The notes: generated by a model from the letters alone, not told the origin. DNA of 64,000 bases from Sycobia sp. Sy_11 (GCA_018907035.1 JACCIC010000175.1:679501-743500), one strand, 5' to 3'; counted from the stretch's first letter, positions 38,226 through 51,395 are shown. Program-made: numbers and translations.

Positions 38226-39079
38226 TCTGTATTATTCTACACAAACAAAAATCTTACTTACTAACTTTTAGTATATTCATTTTTGGGAACTTATTATGAA
38301 AAAAATATATAAATCCTAAATATATGTAACTAAAGCAATTGTTATTACCAATTATCATTTATTTTATCAACAATACTTAATATATTTTAATAAAAAATAA
38401 GTATAATTTTTTATATTTTATTAATTACAATATATGATTAAAATATATCAATTGGTCTATGAAATATATATCTTAAGAAAAATTATAAAGGTTCTTTATT
38501 TTTTTCTTATATTAATTTAGTTACTTAAAAAAAATTGCTTCTAGTTTAATTTTCCAGAAAATTAGATATAAAATAATAAATAATAATAATAAAAATAAAA
38601 AAGAAGAAGTATAATGATTATATGAATTAAAATTTATTTATTATTATTATTATTATGTTGTTTAATAAAATGTTTTGATCAGAGAATATTTCAGAAGTAT
38701 ATAATATATTAGAAATGTATTAATTTAATTTATTTAATCTTATTTTAATAGTTTTTGTTGAATGACATTAATTAAAGAATGCTTAAAATAAATTGGTATT
38801 GCATAAGATGTTCTGTCTGAATTATGTAAGACTCTTTTTAATGTTGTTTCATTTATTTTTTTATATAGATGTTTTCTATATAAATATATAATAAAAAAGG
38901 AATCATAACAAAATTCTGGATACCTTCTGATCTTCTAATTACCTTTCATAATTTGGGTACAGACCCTAAATTGAATATTAAATTAAATTATTATTGCCCC
39001 CAAAATTATTATAAATTATTATATCTTGAATTTTTTAAAAATTAATTTTATTTGTTAAAGTTTATTTCTATTATTACAG

Positions 39080-39143
39080 GTGGTGACCGATGTATATGAG
39101 AGGCCTAAAACTCTGCTACTATGTTGCATATTAAGTACAAAAG
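39080..39143 (+). other. SPPL3: SPPL3 5' untranslated exon
   Basis: A 64-bp segment lies between a good acceptor (ttattacag) and donor (aaaag, then gtattt). It comes before the start codon. One frame is open right through it and continues in phase into the next exon, until a TAG at about 39294-39296. Confidence 0.55.
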
Positions 39144-39227
39144 GTATTTATTACTAATAAATTTTAACTAAAATACAATTATTACAACAAATACAAATAA
39201 ATACAATTGAATGCAATTTGATTGCAG

Positions 39228-39346
39228 ATGCAAATGCAGATGATCTCAAATGTAGTTTAATCAAGACAAGGAAAACTTTAGATCCAAGTATCTAGAAGTT
39301 ACGTACTGGTTATCGGTACCTGATAGGATCATAAGGCTTCTCAATC
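39228..39346 (+). other. SPPL3: SPPL3 5' UTR part of the start exon
   Basis: It follows the acceptor 'tttgattgcag'. An in-frame TAA at 39332-39334, five codons before the ATG, supports 39347 as the translation start. Confidence 0.65.
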
Positions 39347-39375
39347 ATGGCTAATAACCAGGTGGAATATCAGTG
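39347..39375 (+). CDS. SPPL3: SPPL3 coding exon 1
   Basis: It encodes MANNQVEYQ and two bases of the next Trp codon. The donor gtgagt follows. The short N-terminus without a signal peptide is characteristic of SPPL3. Confidence 0.9.
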
Positions 39376-40781
39376 GTGAGTTAAATTATCAATATAAGTT
39401 TAAAGCATTAATTTTTCTTTAATATTATATCTCAATGATCTCAATATTGCAAAATCATAAGCAATAAAAAATAAAAGTTATGAAATAAAATTATGAAATA
39501 AATCCTTATTATTTGCAGTTTTGTATTGTATCCAGTGTTAAACTGTATATTTAATCATTTGTATATTTTTAGGGCCTACACAATAATGGATTCATCTCGG
39601 ATATCCACCTATCTCATATCGATACTGCTAATTGTTTATGGCAGTTTTCGATCACTGAATATGGAACAGGAGGCAAGGGAAAGGGAGAAAGAGGAGCGCG
39701 CGAATCTTCTAACAGGATTAACGAGCAATAGTGCCACGGCAGCCTCAGAAAATCCTCCAGGAAAAGAAATTCTAACTTTGGATACAATGCACGTTCTTTG
39801 TCTACCTCTTGGTGCTTCCATATCACTTCTTGTCATGTTTTTCTTTTTTGACAGTATGCAAATGCTTTTTGCTATTTGCACAGCAAGTAAGTTTCAATTT
39901 TTCCATAAATTATTTATATTACAATCAATGTGTATTATTATATATTTGGATATTGTATATAGAGAAAGGGGTTTGCATAGAATGTCTGTCGGAAAATATG
40001 GGATCTTCTGCTCATAGACATTATATACAGTATCCAAATTTTCATATTATGCAGTAGAAATATGTGTAATAATATATTTAAAATGCAACTTAAAAAGTTT
40101 GTGTGAGCACTCAAAATTTCAATTTCTATAATTGTGTTATTTTTTATTTAAATACTAAAATTTAATTAAATTAATTAAATAAAAAAAGAAAGTAAAGACA
40201 AATTTAATAAATTAGGAAATTTATCTAGAATATTAATAAGCAATTATTAATTATTTTTATATCATTTATTTCATAAATCAATTTCTCTTTATAAACATGA
40301 ATTTATAGCTATATTGCATACTAATAGTAGAATTCATTTTAATGTGTTTTATATTTTTCAGTTATGGCGACAGTGGCTTTGGCATTTCTTTTGCTGCCCA
40401 TGTGTCAGTACGTAATAAGGCCCTGTTCGGATGGAAACAAAATATCATTTGGTGTTTTCGGCAGGTTTACGGGCGCTGAACTTCTTTCGTTTTCCCTCAG
40501 TGTAAGCATAGTTTGCATATGGGTATTGACTGGTCATTGGTTGCTCATGGATGCAATGGGAATGGGCCTGTGTGTTGCCTTCATAGCTTTCATACGTCTA
40601 CCTAGTCTAAAGGTATCAACCCTGTTACTCACCGGACTCCTTATATACGACGTCTTTTGGGTCTTTTTTTCATCATACATATTCAGCACAAACGTTATGG
40701 TTAAGGTATTATCTTCATATTGATTGTATTCTAAATTTCGATAATTAAATTTAGTTCAAAAAAATTGTCCACGAGCAATAG

Positions 40782-40841
<60 letters not shown>

Positions 40842-42153
40842 AATAGTTCATATAATTAAAATTATATTAATTTATAAACAAGATTCTTAGAACAATAAAA
40901 ATATCTAGGAGTGTTTTTTTAAATATTCTAATTCATAAGTTTGTTAACTTGTATTAATACTATTTACTTAGAATTTTTATTAATAAATAATATTTCAATA
41001 GAAAATTTCAATATTATTCTCTCCTACATTAATAATATATGTTAAATCTCGTTTATAAAATAGAAAAATTTCTTAGGTCCATATGGCTCGTAAGGATCGC
41101 GTTTTTTTCATTTACTTTTTAAATTGTATTGGAATCTAATGACATGATTAAGATTACTAACAAATACTTTTAAATTTTTTTATATTCATTATATGATTCT
41201 TAGGTGGCAACTCGTCCGGCCGATAATCCTGTGGGTCTGGTAGCTCGCAGGCTTCATTTAGGAGGAAATGTAGCGCGCGAGGCACCTAAACTTTCACTGC
41301 CCGGTAAACTTGTGTTCCCGTCGATGCATCGATCTGGCCACTTCTCTATGTTGGGCCTTGGTGACGTCGTAATGCCAGGCCTTCTACTATGTTTTGTCCT
41401 TCGCTATGACGCGTACAAAAAGTCACAACCTTTACCCGGTGGTTGTGAGGCCGGTGTACCTCCACCTCGACATCTGAATCGGATTTCTTACTTCCACTGC
41501 TCGCTCATTGGGTACTTTCTAGGCCTCCTTACCGCGACAGTCAGTTCTGAGGTTTTTGAAGCAGCCCAACCAGCACTGCTCTACCTTGTGCCCTTTACGC
41601 TTTTACCGTTGCTTACTATGGCGTATCTTAAGGTTTGTTCTTTATTAATATATACTATTATTTAGTAACACATATATTAGTCTTATAATATTATTACATG
41701 CGGATATAATATTTGTGAAAATAATTATTTATATTCTTCCTTAATAGCTACTGATGTAGACATTTATCTATTTTTAGCAGAAATTAAATAAATAACTTAT
41801 GTAATAGTCAATTAAGACTTTATTAGGAGGCCTACGATGGCTCGATCGCTAGAGCGAAGGACTTGTAACTCGGTGATCCGAGTTCAAATCCCGGTCTCGG
41901 TCGATTAACACAGGCACCGCTGTAATAATTTACACGTGCTTTGTTTATAAACACATCGTAGACCTCCGTCGCTGATTAGCATCGATATTTGGAAGCATAA
42001 ATAAAGCAACGTTAAATAACATAAAAAACGACATTATTTGTAATAAATAGTTGTAATTAATAAATAATTGTAATATACCTTTAGGGAGATTTACGTCGTA
42101 TGTGGAGCGAACCGTTCATAGTACAGCAGCAGTCAAAACACATGGAAGTTTGA
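39347..42153 (+). CDS. SPPL3: Signal peptide peptidase-like 3, intramembrane aspartyl protease
   Basis: SPPL3 is a GxGD-type intramembrane protease of the Golgi. It cuts type II membrane proteins such as glycosyltransferases and so tunes glycosylation. Five coding exons join in phase: 39347-39375, 39573-39886, 40362-40705, 41204-41632 and 42085-42153, giving 394 residues (vertebrate SPPL3 about 384). Catalytic motifs are YD ([10 protein letters not shown], Asp211) and GLGD (Asp283), followed by the PAL motif (residues 352-354). Multiple hydrophobic segments fit the nine-helix fold, and the C-terminus '[11 protein letters not shown]' is typical of SPPL3 and not of SPP or SPPL2. No N-terminal signal peptide is seen, as expected for this member. 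It faces Orai tail to tail. Confidence 0.96.
39573..39886 (+). CDS. SPPL3: SPPL3 coding exon 2
   Basis: It starts after 'atatttttag' and completes Trp10. It encodes the first helix ([20 protein letters not shown]), a charged loop rich in Glu and Arg, and the second helix ([15 protein letters not shown]). It ends one base into a codon, at the donor gtaagt. Confidence 0.93.
40362..40705 (+). CDS. SPPL3: SPPL3 coding exon 3 with first catalytic Asp
   Basis: It starts after 'atatttttcag' and encodes helices 3-6, including 'FLLLPMCQY', '[13 protein letters not shown]' and the catalytic '[10 protein letters not shown]'. It ends at a codon boundary (Lys229) before gtatta. Confidence 0.95.
41204..41632 (+). 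CDS. SPPL3: SPPL3 coding exon 4 with GLGD and PAL motifs
   Basis: It encodes the '[11 protein letters not shown]' segment, then '[14 protein letters not shown]' with the second catalytic Asp, and '[12 protein letters not shown]'. The donor 'aag' then gtttgt is less canonical than the others, but the protein match fixes it. Confidence 0.95.
41826..41967 (+). ncRNA. tRNA-like element closed by a 13-nt inverted repeat
   Basis: Inside the last SPPL3 intron, 41826-41838 and 41955-41967 are inverted repeats with one mismatch in 13. Right after the left arm comes a tRNA-like region: a D-arm GCTC/GAGC (A-box-like TGGCTCGATCG), an anticodon loop CTTGTAA (TGT), and a B-box-like AGTTCAAATCC with a T-stem of four pairs in five. 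The anticodon and acceptor stems do not pair well, so it is not a normal tRNA gene. Options are a tRNA-derived SINE or a Pol III transcript with a long terminal stem. No T-run terminator or target duplication is evident. Confidence 0.55.
42085..42153 (+). CDS. SPPL3: SPPL3 terminal coding exon
   Basis: It follows 'atacctttag', encodes 22 residues beginning [11 protein letters not shown] and ends with TGA at 42151-42153. The tail is Gln-rich. Confidence 0.92.
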   Translation, partial: GDLRRMWSEPFIVQQQSKHMEV

Positions 42154-42641
42154 CAACTATCTATAGAAACAAATTTGGTTCAAGATCCCCGTAAAATGCA
42201 GAAACAAGAACGGTGTTCTTTTCCTCGTTACATACGTTTCCTACTATTTATTTTTCCTTTGAGTATTGCGTGATGAAAAAATCATCAACGTGCTAATAGG
42301 GGAATTGATCCAAAAGAACTGTTTGTATAATTTTGGTAAACACTTTAAAATGAAGAAAATTATTTACTTTACGGAGGACTGGTAAGGTAATATGTACAAT
42401 AACTATTTTTTATGTTTATGCATGGTTGCGCAAAACACACAGTGTTCATAAGGCACTATAAGCTTTTTATAAATCGTAATGTTCGTATGAATGTTATGTA
42501 TATTTTTTGTTATGGAAACCAATCGTTATTATTTTAAATAATTGATTTTACGTGTAAACCAAAAGAATCTATGCATAAAAAATTAAGACCAATTATACAA
42601 TTACTGCATTTTAAACAGTTATTTATTTTTATCAAATAAAA
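42154..42641 (+). other. SPPL3: SPPL3 3' UTR to the first poly(A) signal
   Basis: AATAAA at 42636-42641 is the first canonical polyadenylation hexamer that I found after the stop. Another is at about 44369, so a longer 3' UTR is possible. Confidence 0.4.
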
Positions 42642-45600
42642 AAATCCATTTTAAAGAATGTAGTGGGTAAAAAATTATTACACAAATGGTTTTAAAATTT
42701 AAAACTATTATTTATCGATTTAATGCTGATTTGAGCAATTAAAAACTAATCAGCATTATTTCTGTTGGTGGTCCAAAGGAAGTATAAGATAAGAATCAGT
42801 TTTGAATTTGACTTGCAATATTTTTAAAATTTATTAAATGAAATGAATTTCAGGAAAATTCTGATATAATTGAAACGAAGCAATTGTATTAAATAATCCA
42901 ACAGCGCGTATTTATTGTAAAACTTGTTATATATTGCGGGAGAGAACAAAATTTTATCAAATAGACAATTAGCTAGAATTACATAAGTTGTAAACAAAAA
43001 TTTTAAATTCAACTAAGGATAAAATCTAAGCTGCTTGAATTTTTAACACAGATGTTTCTTTTAATCTTTGATTTTATTGAATTTGAGCAATAAGTTATAT
43101 ACAGTATAACTGATTAAAATTTTAGTTTTTGTTCATTATAGTTTATGATGTTAATTAATGTTAGATTATATTTAAAAATTACTTATTATTTTTTACTATA
43201 TGATTACTTTATATATTTATCACAATCGTGGTGAATAGCATACTATACAGTACAAATTGAGTTGTATTTTATATTATATCTACACTTACCTTACCTTTCT
43301 TCCAAGCTTAGAATTTTTAATGGGGAAGTAGTGATAAATGTGTCAAAAATTGTAAAAATATTTTTCAAATTTAGAATAGATTGCGTTTTTCTTACGACAC
43401 CGAACATTTTTTGTAAAATTGACTGTTAATAACCGACTATGTGATCATCGTTTTTCAAAATTTGTCTTCATTATGCATTCTTTAATTGTAGTTAAAAACT
43501 TAATTATCATATGTTTCAAGGTTGAATCATAAACGTTCTCATGTCAAATTAAAAAAATAATTTCCAGCTCTAAAGTTCTCACTTTATTTAAATAGGTAGT
43601 GAATGACGATGCACCAATAGAGAAAAATAATAATAATAAAAAAAACACGTGGAAATATTAATATTTGCGATTTATATGTATTAATATAAACTCATTACAT
43701 ATAATTATGTTGAATTATATTTTATTAATATAAATTAATTCTACATAATTATCTATAATATTTTTCACTGGTAACTTAATAATACAACGTCGATATTTGA
43801 GAGATTCACTATCAAATAATTCTAGCTCAAAATCTATATTTCATTATGATATGTGTTATATCATAATTTAATTTTTTATATTTTGAAATTATTTATTTTA
43901 ACATCAATCATTTTTTCCTAGTAAAAATATTTTTTAACGGATGTCCTCCTTTGTTTCATTTCGCTACTTATATTCAAGAAAAAAAATTGTACATACAATG
44001 TAACTTATACGTAGCGCGATTGAAGTGATGTATCTTAAGAACAACTGTTCTTAAAAGCCAAGTTAACAAATTATTACTTTCCAATTGTGATGTTAATTTT
44101 AGCCGTAAACTGAAAAATTATTGTATAAGGATATCCAACAATGTGTTTTCTGAATAACGATGTTAAGCGCCAATGAGATTGATTCGCTTAAAATGCGAAA
44201 ATGCAAATATGAACGAAAGATGAAAAAAATTATTGTACATTTTAATTGGTTTGAAAGAATCAGCGTCTACCAGGTAGAGAGAAAGTATTTCTCAAGCTCC
44301 TGCTATGGATGGGCTATCCTTAAGACTTTGTATTTTATTAAAAAGTAAGACTGAAAGAACTTTTAAAAATAAAGCAACAATAACATAAAGCATTATTAAT
44401 TTTTGATTCTTTTTTAATAAACAGTTTTTTTAGTCATGCTGTTTTTCTTCTAAAAATTTAAATACGCATTATAATTAAATTGAAAGAGAAATTTCTTTTA
44501 TTTTAATAATTTTATTTTAGTTATAGAACAAATTTTAACAAATAACGAATATTTTGTAGAATAATGCAATAATTTATAGATATAATAGAAAAGATCTAGA
44601 AATAACATAAGTATAACAAAATAACTGTTTATTTAAAAAGTAACACAAAAGGAATTCGCTTTTAGAATGAATAATTATATAAAGATGTCAACAGCTTAAA
44701 TAAAAAAGTAATTAATTTACTACTTAGCTGAATTCGTTGCACTTCTTTTTATTTTTTAACCATCGTGATATAGCGTTCACCGTTGTATTTTTGTTTATTC
44801 GACAATGAAACATTTAAATTGTATAAAAGACTTAAATTATAGTTATATGAAAATGATTCAAATATCGTTTTACATATTACCATATAGATTACCACATGTC
44901 ATTTATATAGTACGATATAGATTGTTATAATAATATAAGCAAATGAAAAAATAAAAGTTAAAATTCTTTTAATTATAAACGTGCAATTGTTCATTATAAA
45001 ATATTAAATAATGTCGTATGTTTTGTGGTATCTTATCATATTAACTTTTCTGCAATATGTACAGCCTATTGGCATTCAATTATCTTTATTCATTTTTCAT
45101 GTGTCCAATATAGTACTAATAAAATTCTTCCAAGAAATATAATAAATTCTGTGCATAGATTTGGATAAATTGATTTGTTAACATAAAATTCTGATACAAT
45201 TTTGAAACAATTTCTTTTATTTCTAAATAATTTATAGATATTTTTTGAACGTTGAATCTGGAAGAATGTTTTATAAATGTTATTTTTTATTGCAGTACAT
45301 TTTCCTAAACTTTTCTTAATTTTATAATAACTATCAATTTATAAATGCTTAACTAATAATATTTTTTACAGTAAACTTCAAATGTTGTAATTTAAAACTT
45401 TCACATATGAACAACTTACTTTACATAGAGTATTTTTATTTATTTTTATAAATATATTATATTGCAAATTAAGTTATTTAAAAACTATAAGCTATCACTA
45501 TTACATTATTAAAATTAATAATATTGTAAACTTTAAGTTCTTAAAGTAATATTAAATTTTAAACAAATAGTTAACAAAATGTTAGAGATTAGTTAGTCAA

Positions 45601-48600
45601 AAATGTAAAGCATAGCTGTAAATTTTATTCTTTATAAAGAACAGATAATATATTAATTGATAATAAATTTTGCAATATTTGTACAGAATGAACTTATTTA
45701 TAAGTATTTATTATTTGTGGAAAATTAACGGATTTTAAAGTTACAGAATTTGGATAGTAGAGCAACCGTTAAAAGGCATAAATTGAGTTCTTTTCTGCTT
45801 TAATCATGAAAATTCTTCCCTTTTTATAATTTCCCGTCCATAGCATAAGCAGTTAAATTTTTTCTAGCTTTATGTTTAATTTTTTTGTTTTTGTTTTTTT
45901 TTTTTTCAATAAATGTATTAAATCTGTGTTACACTTTTGTCACGCATATTTAAATTGAAAAAGACTTCTTTTCTTAATAAGAAAAAAAGTAATATAAATA
46001 AATGTATTATAATAAGTACGTTTGGTAAAAACTGCCAGATATTTTATTCTTAACATTTTTTTTATTTCATTGTTTTGTCATTATATAGACTAACTGTAAA
46101 CCATGAACTATCAAGACGATTGCATATTACATATATGGATCGATCCACACATATACTCAGCTATCACGTTGATTATATATAACATTATCGTTTATAATTA
46201 TGGATGTATAACCATGGCACGTTTCATCATATAGGGTACATAATTTAATCTGCTAAGTTGTAAATACTGACTGTTCATCGCGTGGAAAACATATAAAAAT
46301 TAGTTGCTTTTGTACAAAGAGCCACTTATAGGAAAAATAAAACTATATTACTATATATAAGAAGAAACGGAAACTACCTTCTGTAAGCTCGAAAGTAGAA
46401 TAAATTGGAGCGTTGTACGATTTAAGCTAAGCGATAATTTTTATTACGAAGTGGAAGAATCGTTGCGAGGTTTTTAAGCGTGTTTGGATAAGAGTGGTAT
46501 ATAATAAAAAAAAAAAAAAACGTCGACATATATACTCTATTTGCGTTGAATTGCACAGGGGAAATTTGAGCAAATTAATATTTTATTTTTTTTTAATAAT
46601 AAAAAAATCTTTGTGTGATGACTGATGGTTATTTTGAAATTTAGATTAAATTTTGAAAAATAATATTGTATTATTTTTGTAACGTGAAGCTTTTGAAACG
46701 TGTTTAAATATATTGATGCTCTTTTAAGAAACGATAATTGTCGAGTTAGTTCGAAAATTAGAAAACGTTTATTTAAAATCATTTTTAAAGTAAAAAATGC
46801 TAAAAAGTTATTCTTTGTTCGCAATTTAAAGTCAAATAACCCCTAAAAAAATTCTGCCACTATTTGAAATCGCGCTTTGGTACTCAAATTATCGTTTCCA
46901 TCTATTAAAAAGAACATAGAAAGAAAATCGGAGAAACGAATCTTAACTTACTTAAAGATTGTGTACGATTACAGCTGCGACCTGTGATAAAAACTTGACA
47001 AGAGCAGGCTTGATAGAGTGCATAAAGTGTTGCATCTTAAAAATGAAGGATACAACTAAATATTAAAAAAAAAAAAAGTAATATAATAATTAATGTAAGA
47101 GCACTTTGCTTGTATCGCTGCAATTATGGACTTGCATGTGTACAGCTCTGTACATTTTTATATGTAATAAAAAAGTAATAATTGGCACGACCTGGAATGG
47201 AAACATTATGACCGGGATTCGTGCTGAAAATGTGAAAACTGTTTGTGATTTATTTTTACACTATGCACTTCCACGTTCCACAACCTACATAAATCCAAGA
47301 ATATCTTCCAGCTGTAATTTTTTCGAATTTGTTAATGAATTTTAAATATACATACATTTTAAATAGCATAGTTCTAGTTTTTTAATAAGATATTTGGTAG
47401 GGATTTTATACAGAAATATGAATGAATGCAAAAATGCAGGCATTGATTTTTAACAATTTTTTTTTATTTCATTCGATTACATTTTTTTTTCGATTTTATA
47501 TCTATAGATTCTGTTTTTATTTTTAAATTAAATTATTAACGACGCTAACAATAATATTCTTTTGTATAATTTATTATCAGGGAAGCTCTGATATAAATAA
47601 TTCATTTAAGTTATAAAGCTATAATATACATCAAAGAAATAAAAAAATAATAAAAATTACAGTTTCTTCGTAACTTCTAGGAATGATTAAAATCGACTAT
47701 TGCACCATGCACTCTATTTACAGACTTCGAGAAAAAAAAAAGGAAAAATTATTTTTTATGCTATATAATGAATTCGTACTGCTCGTTCTTTTTCGTAAAT
47801 TCATTGAACTAGAACGATAATTTTTTTGTTACAAAGATATCAAGCTGTTCCATTTGCGTATTCCGTAATTATATCAATGAATTCCCATCCATAATTATCT
47901 ATAGTGCTTTAGTAAGACTTTTATATTGTTCTGAACCTATTGAAATAATAAAAGATGATTCATTCTTTTTAAATTGTATGATTTTTTCCTGAAACGTATT
48001 TAAATTTTTTAGTTAATCTTTAAAACAACAACGATATTTACATATTATAAAATACAAAGATTCTTTGCCTGTCAAATATAATTAACGACTAACAAACGAT
48101 GCCGAATTCGAAAGAAATATTTTTTCAAGCTCAGCGAATAATTTCAATAAACTTCTTTCGAAAATACGACAGACTTAAAAATAAATGTATATTTTATTAA
48201 TTTCATTAAACATATAGAGTTATGATTTTTTTAAATTTCAATTTTACTTAAAAGATAATATTTCAGAAATACGTGGATATAATATTATAGTGCGCGTATT
48301 AAAAAAAAAAAAAATTCACGAATTTTCAAGTGTAAAAAATGAAATAACATGTTGATAGTCGGTATACACAAATACACTAGTGCACCTACATGCACATTAC
48401 TCGCATCTCGCACAAGAAAATCCGTCGAGGAGCTCACCCTTCCCCGCCCTCGGAGGGAATCATATAGTATACGGTATCGAAAGACTTTATAATATTTTTC
48501 AAAAGTCAGAAGTTTTACGAGCTAAAAAAGCCTCCTCAGACGCAATCTTTAATGTCTACCACAAAATTCGATTTTCAATATTAAAACCGAAAAAAATTAA

Positions 48601-49405
48601 AATTATTTTTTAAAGAACTTTTAAAACAGGTTTTTTTTTAATTTTAGATTATAAAAATTTTGTAATATCATTTTTTTTAAAATAGAATTATAGCCTATTT
48701 TATAGACCCTGTTAATAATCTTGTGAAAGAACATAAAAATATTGTAAATCGCATTGTATTATGTAATTGTATATTGTAAATCGCATTGTAGTCGCATTAA
48801 ACGTTATTTTGAGCGTTCTTTGGTTTATTGAAAACTAAAGAAAAATGACTTCGTGAAGTATTGAGAAAAAGACATACGTCTCTTTATAATTTAAATTAAT
48901 TAAATTAATTTTCCAGAATATTCGGATATTATTTGTATTGTTCTCAATGTCTTGAGATTGATTTTATCATATAGTAGAGTTTTGGGGTCCATCTTCAAAC
49001 CCATAAGAGCATAAATCGTTAGCTGCACAGAAAATATATGATTATATAATTGTGAGGTATGTGGCACGAAATAATACAATAAGGAAGAATTTTTTAACGT
49101 CCTTAATAAAGGGATGAATTTACAATGTTCAAAAAACAAAAAATAATTGTAAATTCGGTTTTCGTCGATGAGAACTAATCGATGCCTGTAAAAGTAAAAA
49201 AAAAAAAAAATATATTGTTATTAAGTCATCGTAGCATCGTCCTTTTAGGAATAATTTTTGAACTCTTGAAGTACAATTAACAGACAAAGTTTACCATATA
49301 CCTATTTCAGTAGAGCTGCTTACCACTGTATTTATGTATTTTCATTTAAAAATAAGCTTCATCTTTTTCAAAAGGGCAATTCTCGTTCAATAAAAATATA
49401 TAAAT
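42642..49405. other. Intergenic DNA between convergent SPPL3 and Orai
   Basis: Very AT-rich with poly(A) and poly(T) runs. Short frames show no domain, and no RNA gene or mobile element is recognised. A small less-AT-rich patch lies at about 48390-48480. Confidence 0.45.
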
Positions 49406-49411
49406 TTTATT
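49406..49411 (-). terminator. Candidate poly(A) signal of Orai
   Basis: AATAAA on the - strand lies about 210 bp beyond the Orai stop codon. Confidence 0.4.
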
Positions 49412-49620
49412 TTTAAAAGTAGATACTATATATATATAAAACATATCGCAATACCGGCTCAATCGACGAGGGAAACGACGCGCTTCTTATTAAATCACAC
49501 GGAGGTGGACGCTACTCGCACTTCCTAAAATTCATCAACATTTTAACAAGTGCATAGATAAAAAAGAACAGTTATCGAGTCGGGGCGTTGTCTCCCCCGG
49601 CCGTCCCCGCCCCACCGGTG

Positions 49621-50112
49621 TCAGACTCTGCTGTGGCCGAGCGAGGCGTTGTCCAGGTTCTTCTTTATGTTCTCGAGCTCCTTCATGTCGGAGACGGACG
49701 CCTCGCACTTGTAGACGACGAGGGAATGATAAAAGTGGACGGCGAACGCGATGAAGACGACGAGGACGGGTATGACGATCACGGTGCTGGCCGTGGCGGC
49801 GGTGAACGAGTAGTCCCAGAACTTGACCCAGCAGAGTATCGCGACCTCGACGAGGAACAGGAAGAGGCCCAGCACCGTGGAGAAGGCCCAGGCGAGCTCG
49901 ATGAAGCCGCGCATGCGCTCGTGGGGCGACTCGGTGACGAGGCGCGAGACCTGGAGCTTGCTGATTGCCTCGACGTTCGGCAGCAGGTAGGTGCTGATCA
50001 TGAGGGCGAATATGTGGACGGACACCAGGACCGTCGTGCAGACCGCGAACATGACGAAGAGCCACTCGGGCACCGAGGTCGGGTCGTTTATCTGGAGCTC
50101 CACCATCGCGAC
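49621..50112 (-). CDS. Orai: Orai exon 3: rest of TM1, TM2-TM4 and C-terminus
   Basis: It begins VAMVELQ directly after the acceptor and ends with TGA at 49621-49623. GC content is far above the surroundings, giving long shadow frames on both strands. The upstream acceptor, reading 'cccttggaaaag' on the - strand, lacks a pyrimidine tract, but protein alignment demands this junction. Confidence 0.95.
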   Translation of the reverse strand, partial: VAMVELQINDPTSVPEWLFVMFAVCTTVLVSVHIFALMISTYLLPNVEAISKLQVSRLVTESPHERMRGFIELAWAFSTVLGLFLFLVEVAILCWVKFWDYSFTAATASTVIVIPVLVVFIAFAVHFYHSLVVYKCEASVSDMKELENIKKNLDNASLGHSRV

Positions 50113-50393
50113 CTTTTCCAAGGGCACACATAATTCATCAGAATTGTTATGTCTAATGCATGCGAATATGTGCGTGAAATGCGTATGGTATAGAGACTTT
50201 TTTGCAACAGTATAAGACAGTGTAAATTACGAATTTACGGGAGTACAGTAGTGCACCCGATATTTTACTACTTTTTTTTTCAAACGCCGCGCTGAAAATT
50301 TCGTTCCTGACTTCTCCCTATATAAATATGGGGGTGTAAATTTGCATTTACTCTTATATATATATATATACTGTCACAAAAAATATCGAGTGC

Positions 50394-50440
<47 letters not shown>

Positions 50441-51350
50441 GATGGGCGTACGCGATTTAACATCCTTGAGCCGATCGGCGTGTAATCCGCGTCAATGTAA
50501 TAGGCGCGCGTGGTTGTAAATTCGCAGAATACGCCCGCGCGTTGCGTAATATTATACTGAAATAAATATTTTCCGATATCAAGTAAATAATTACTTGTTT
50601 TGTACCAAGTAAATCATTTTCTTTAATTCAGAAAATATTTACTAGATTTAAGAGTACATTATATATGTTATGTTAATTTTTCGACTATATGAGAGATTAT
50701 ATCACGGCTATGGGGGGGGGGGGCGAAAGCGTCCCTGCAAGCACGAAATAAGATTTTTTTTATATAGTCGCGACCATATTCCGCTGGATGTACATCGGCT
50801 CTATTATGGAAAATAAACTGCATTATATATACGTGTATATGCGTGCGTGCGTACAAAAATTTGTTGTGTAATTTTGTATAATTGTAAAATAATTGCGCGA
50901 ATCTACGAAAAGACACTTATTTTCAGTCAATTAAGAAGGAAAAAAAAATAGAGGAAAAAAAAATACGTTCATTGTTCTGAAAATAAAATCACGAAATAAG
51001 CCGATCTAGCAATTATTGCTCATTCGAAAGAGTATAAACCGTATGGTATTGAGATGATTGCAAGGATTTAACTTTGATAAGATACGGTAGACAAATATTA
51101 ATTTTTTTTTTCTTTTTTTATATGAGGCCTTTTCCAAGCTCGCGGCACTATCGGCACTTTTTTTATGTGCATATACACTTTACGTAATTCAAGATGACAA
51201 TATGATATATACGAAAGATTGGCCGCGAAATTGTCGACGGCATTTGCTTTAATTACTCCAGAAACGTTTGCGCGTATAATCACGAAAGTCGCCGGTCTGA
51301 AATATTTTTCCAGCTTCGACAATTGAGAAGCGCTTTGCATAATAGACGGG

Positions 51351-51395
<45 letters not shown>

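Larger units (their letters stand above)
35954..39079 (+). other. Presumed first intron of SPPL3
   Basis: AT-rich with (TA)n at 36163-36180, 36680-36729 and 38170-38222, and a GT/CG tract at about 36860-36903. No exon seen within it. Confidence 0.45.

Noticed and set aside
41826..41900. Functional tRNA-Thr(TGT) gene
   Set aside because: The A- and B-boxes look good, but the acceptor and anticodon stems do not pair.
44160..44348. 62-codon frame downstream of SPPL3
   Set aside because: AT-rich composition, no motif and no splice context. Likely chance.
49535..50131. 198-codon - strand frame and 181-codon + strand frame over Orai exon 3
   Set aside because: These are GC-rich shadow frames. 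The Orai frame matches the channel family throughout.
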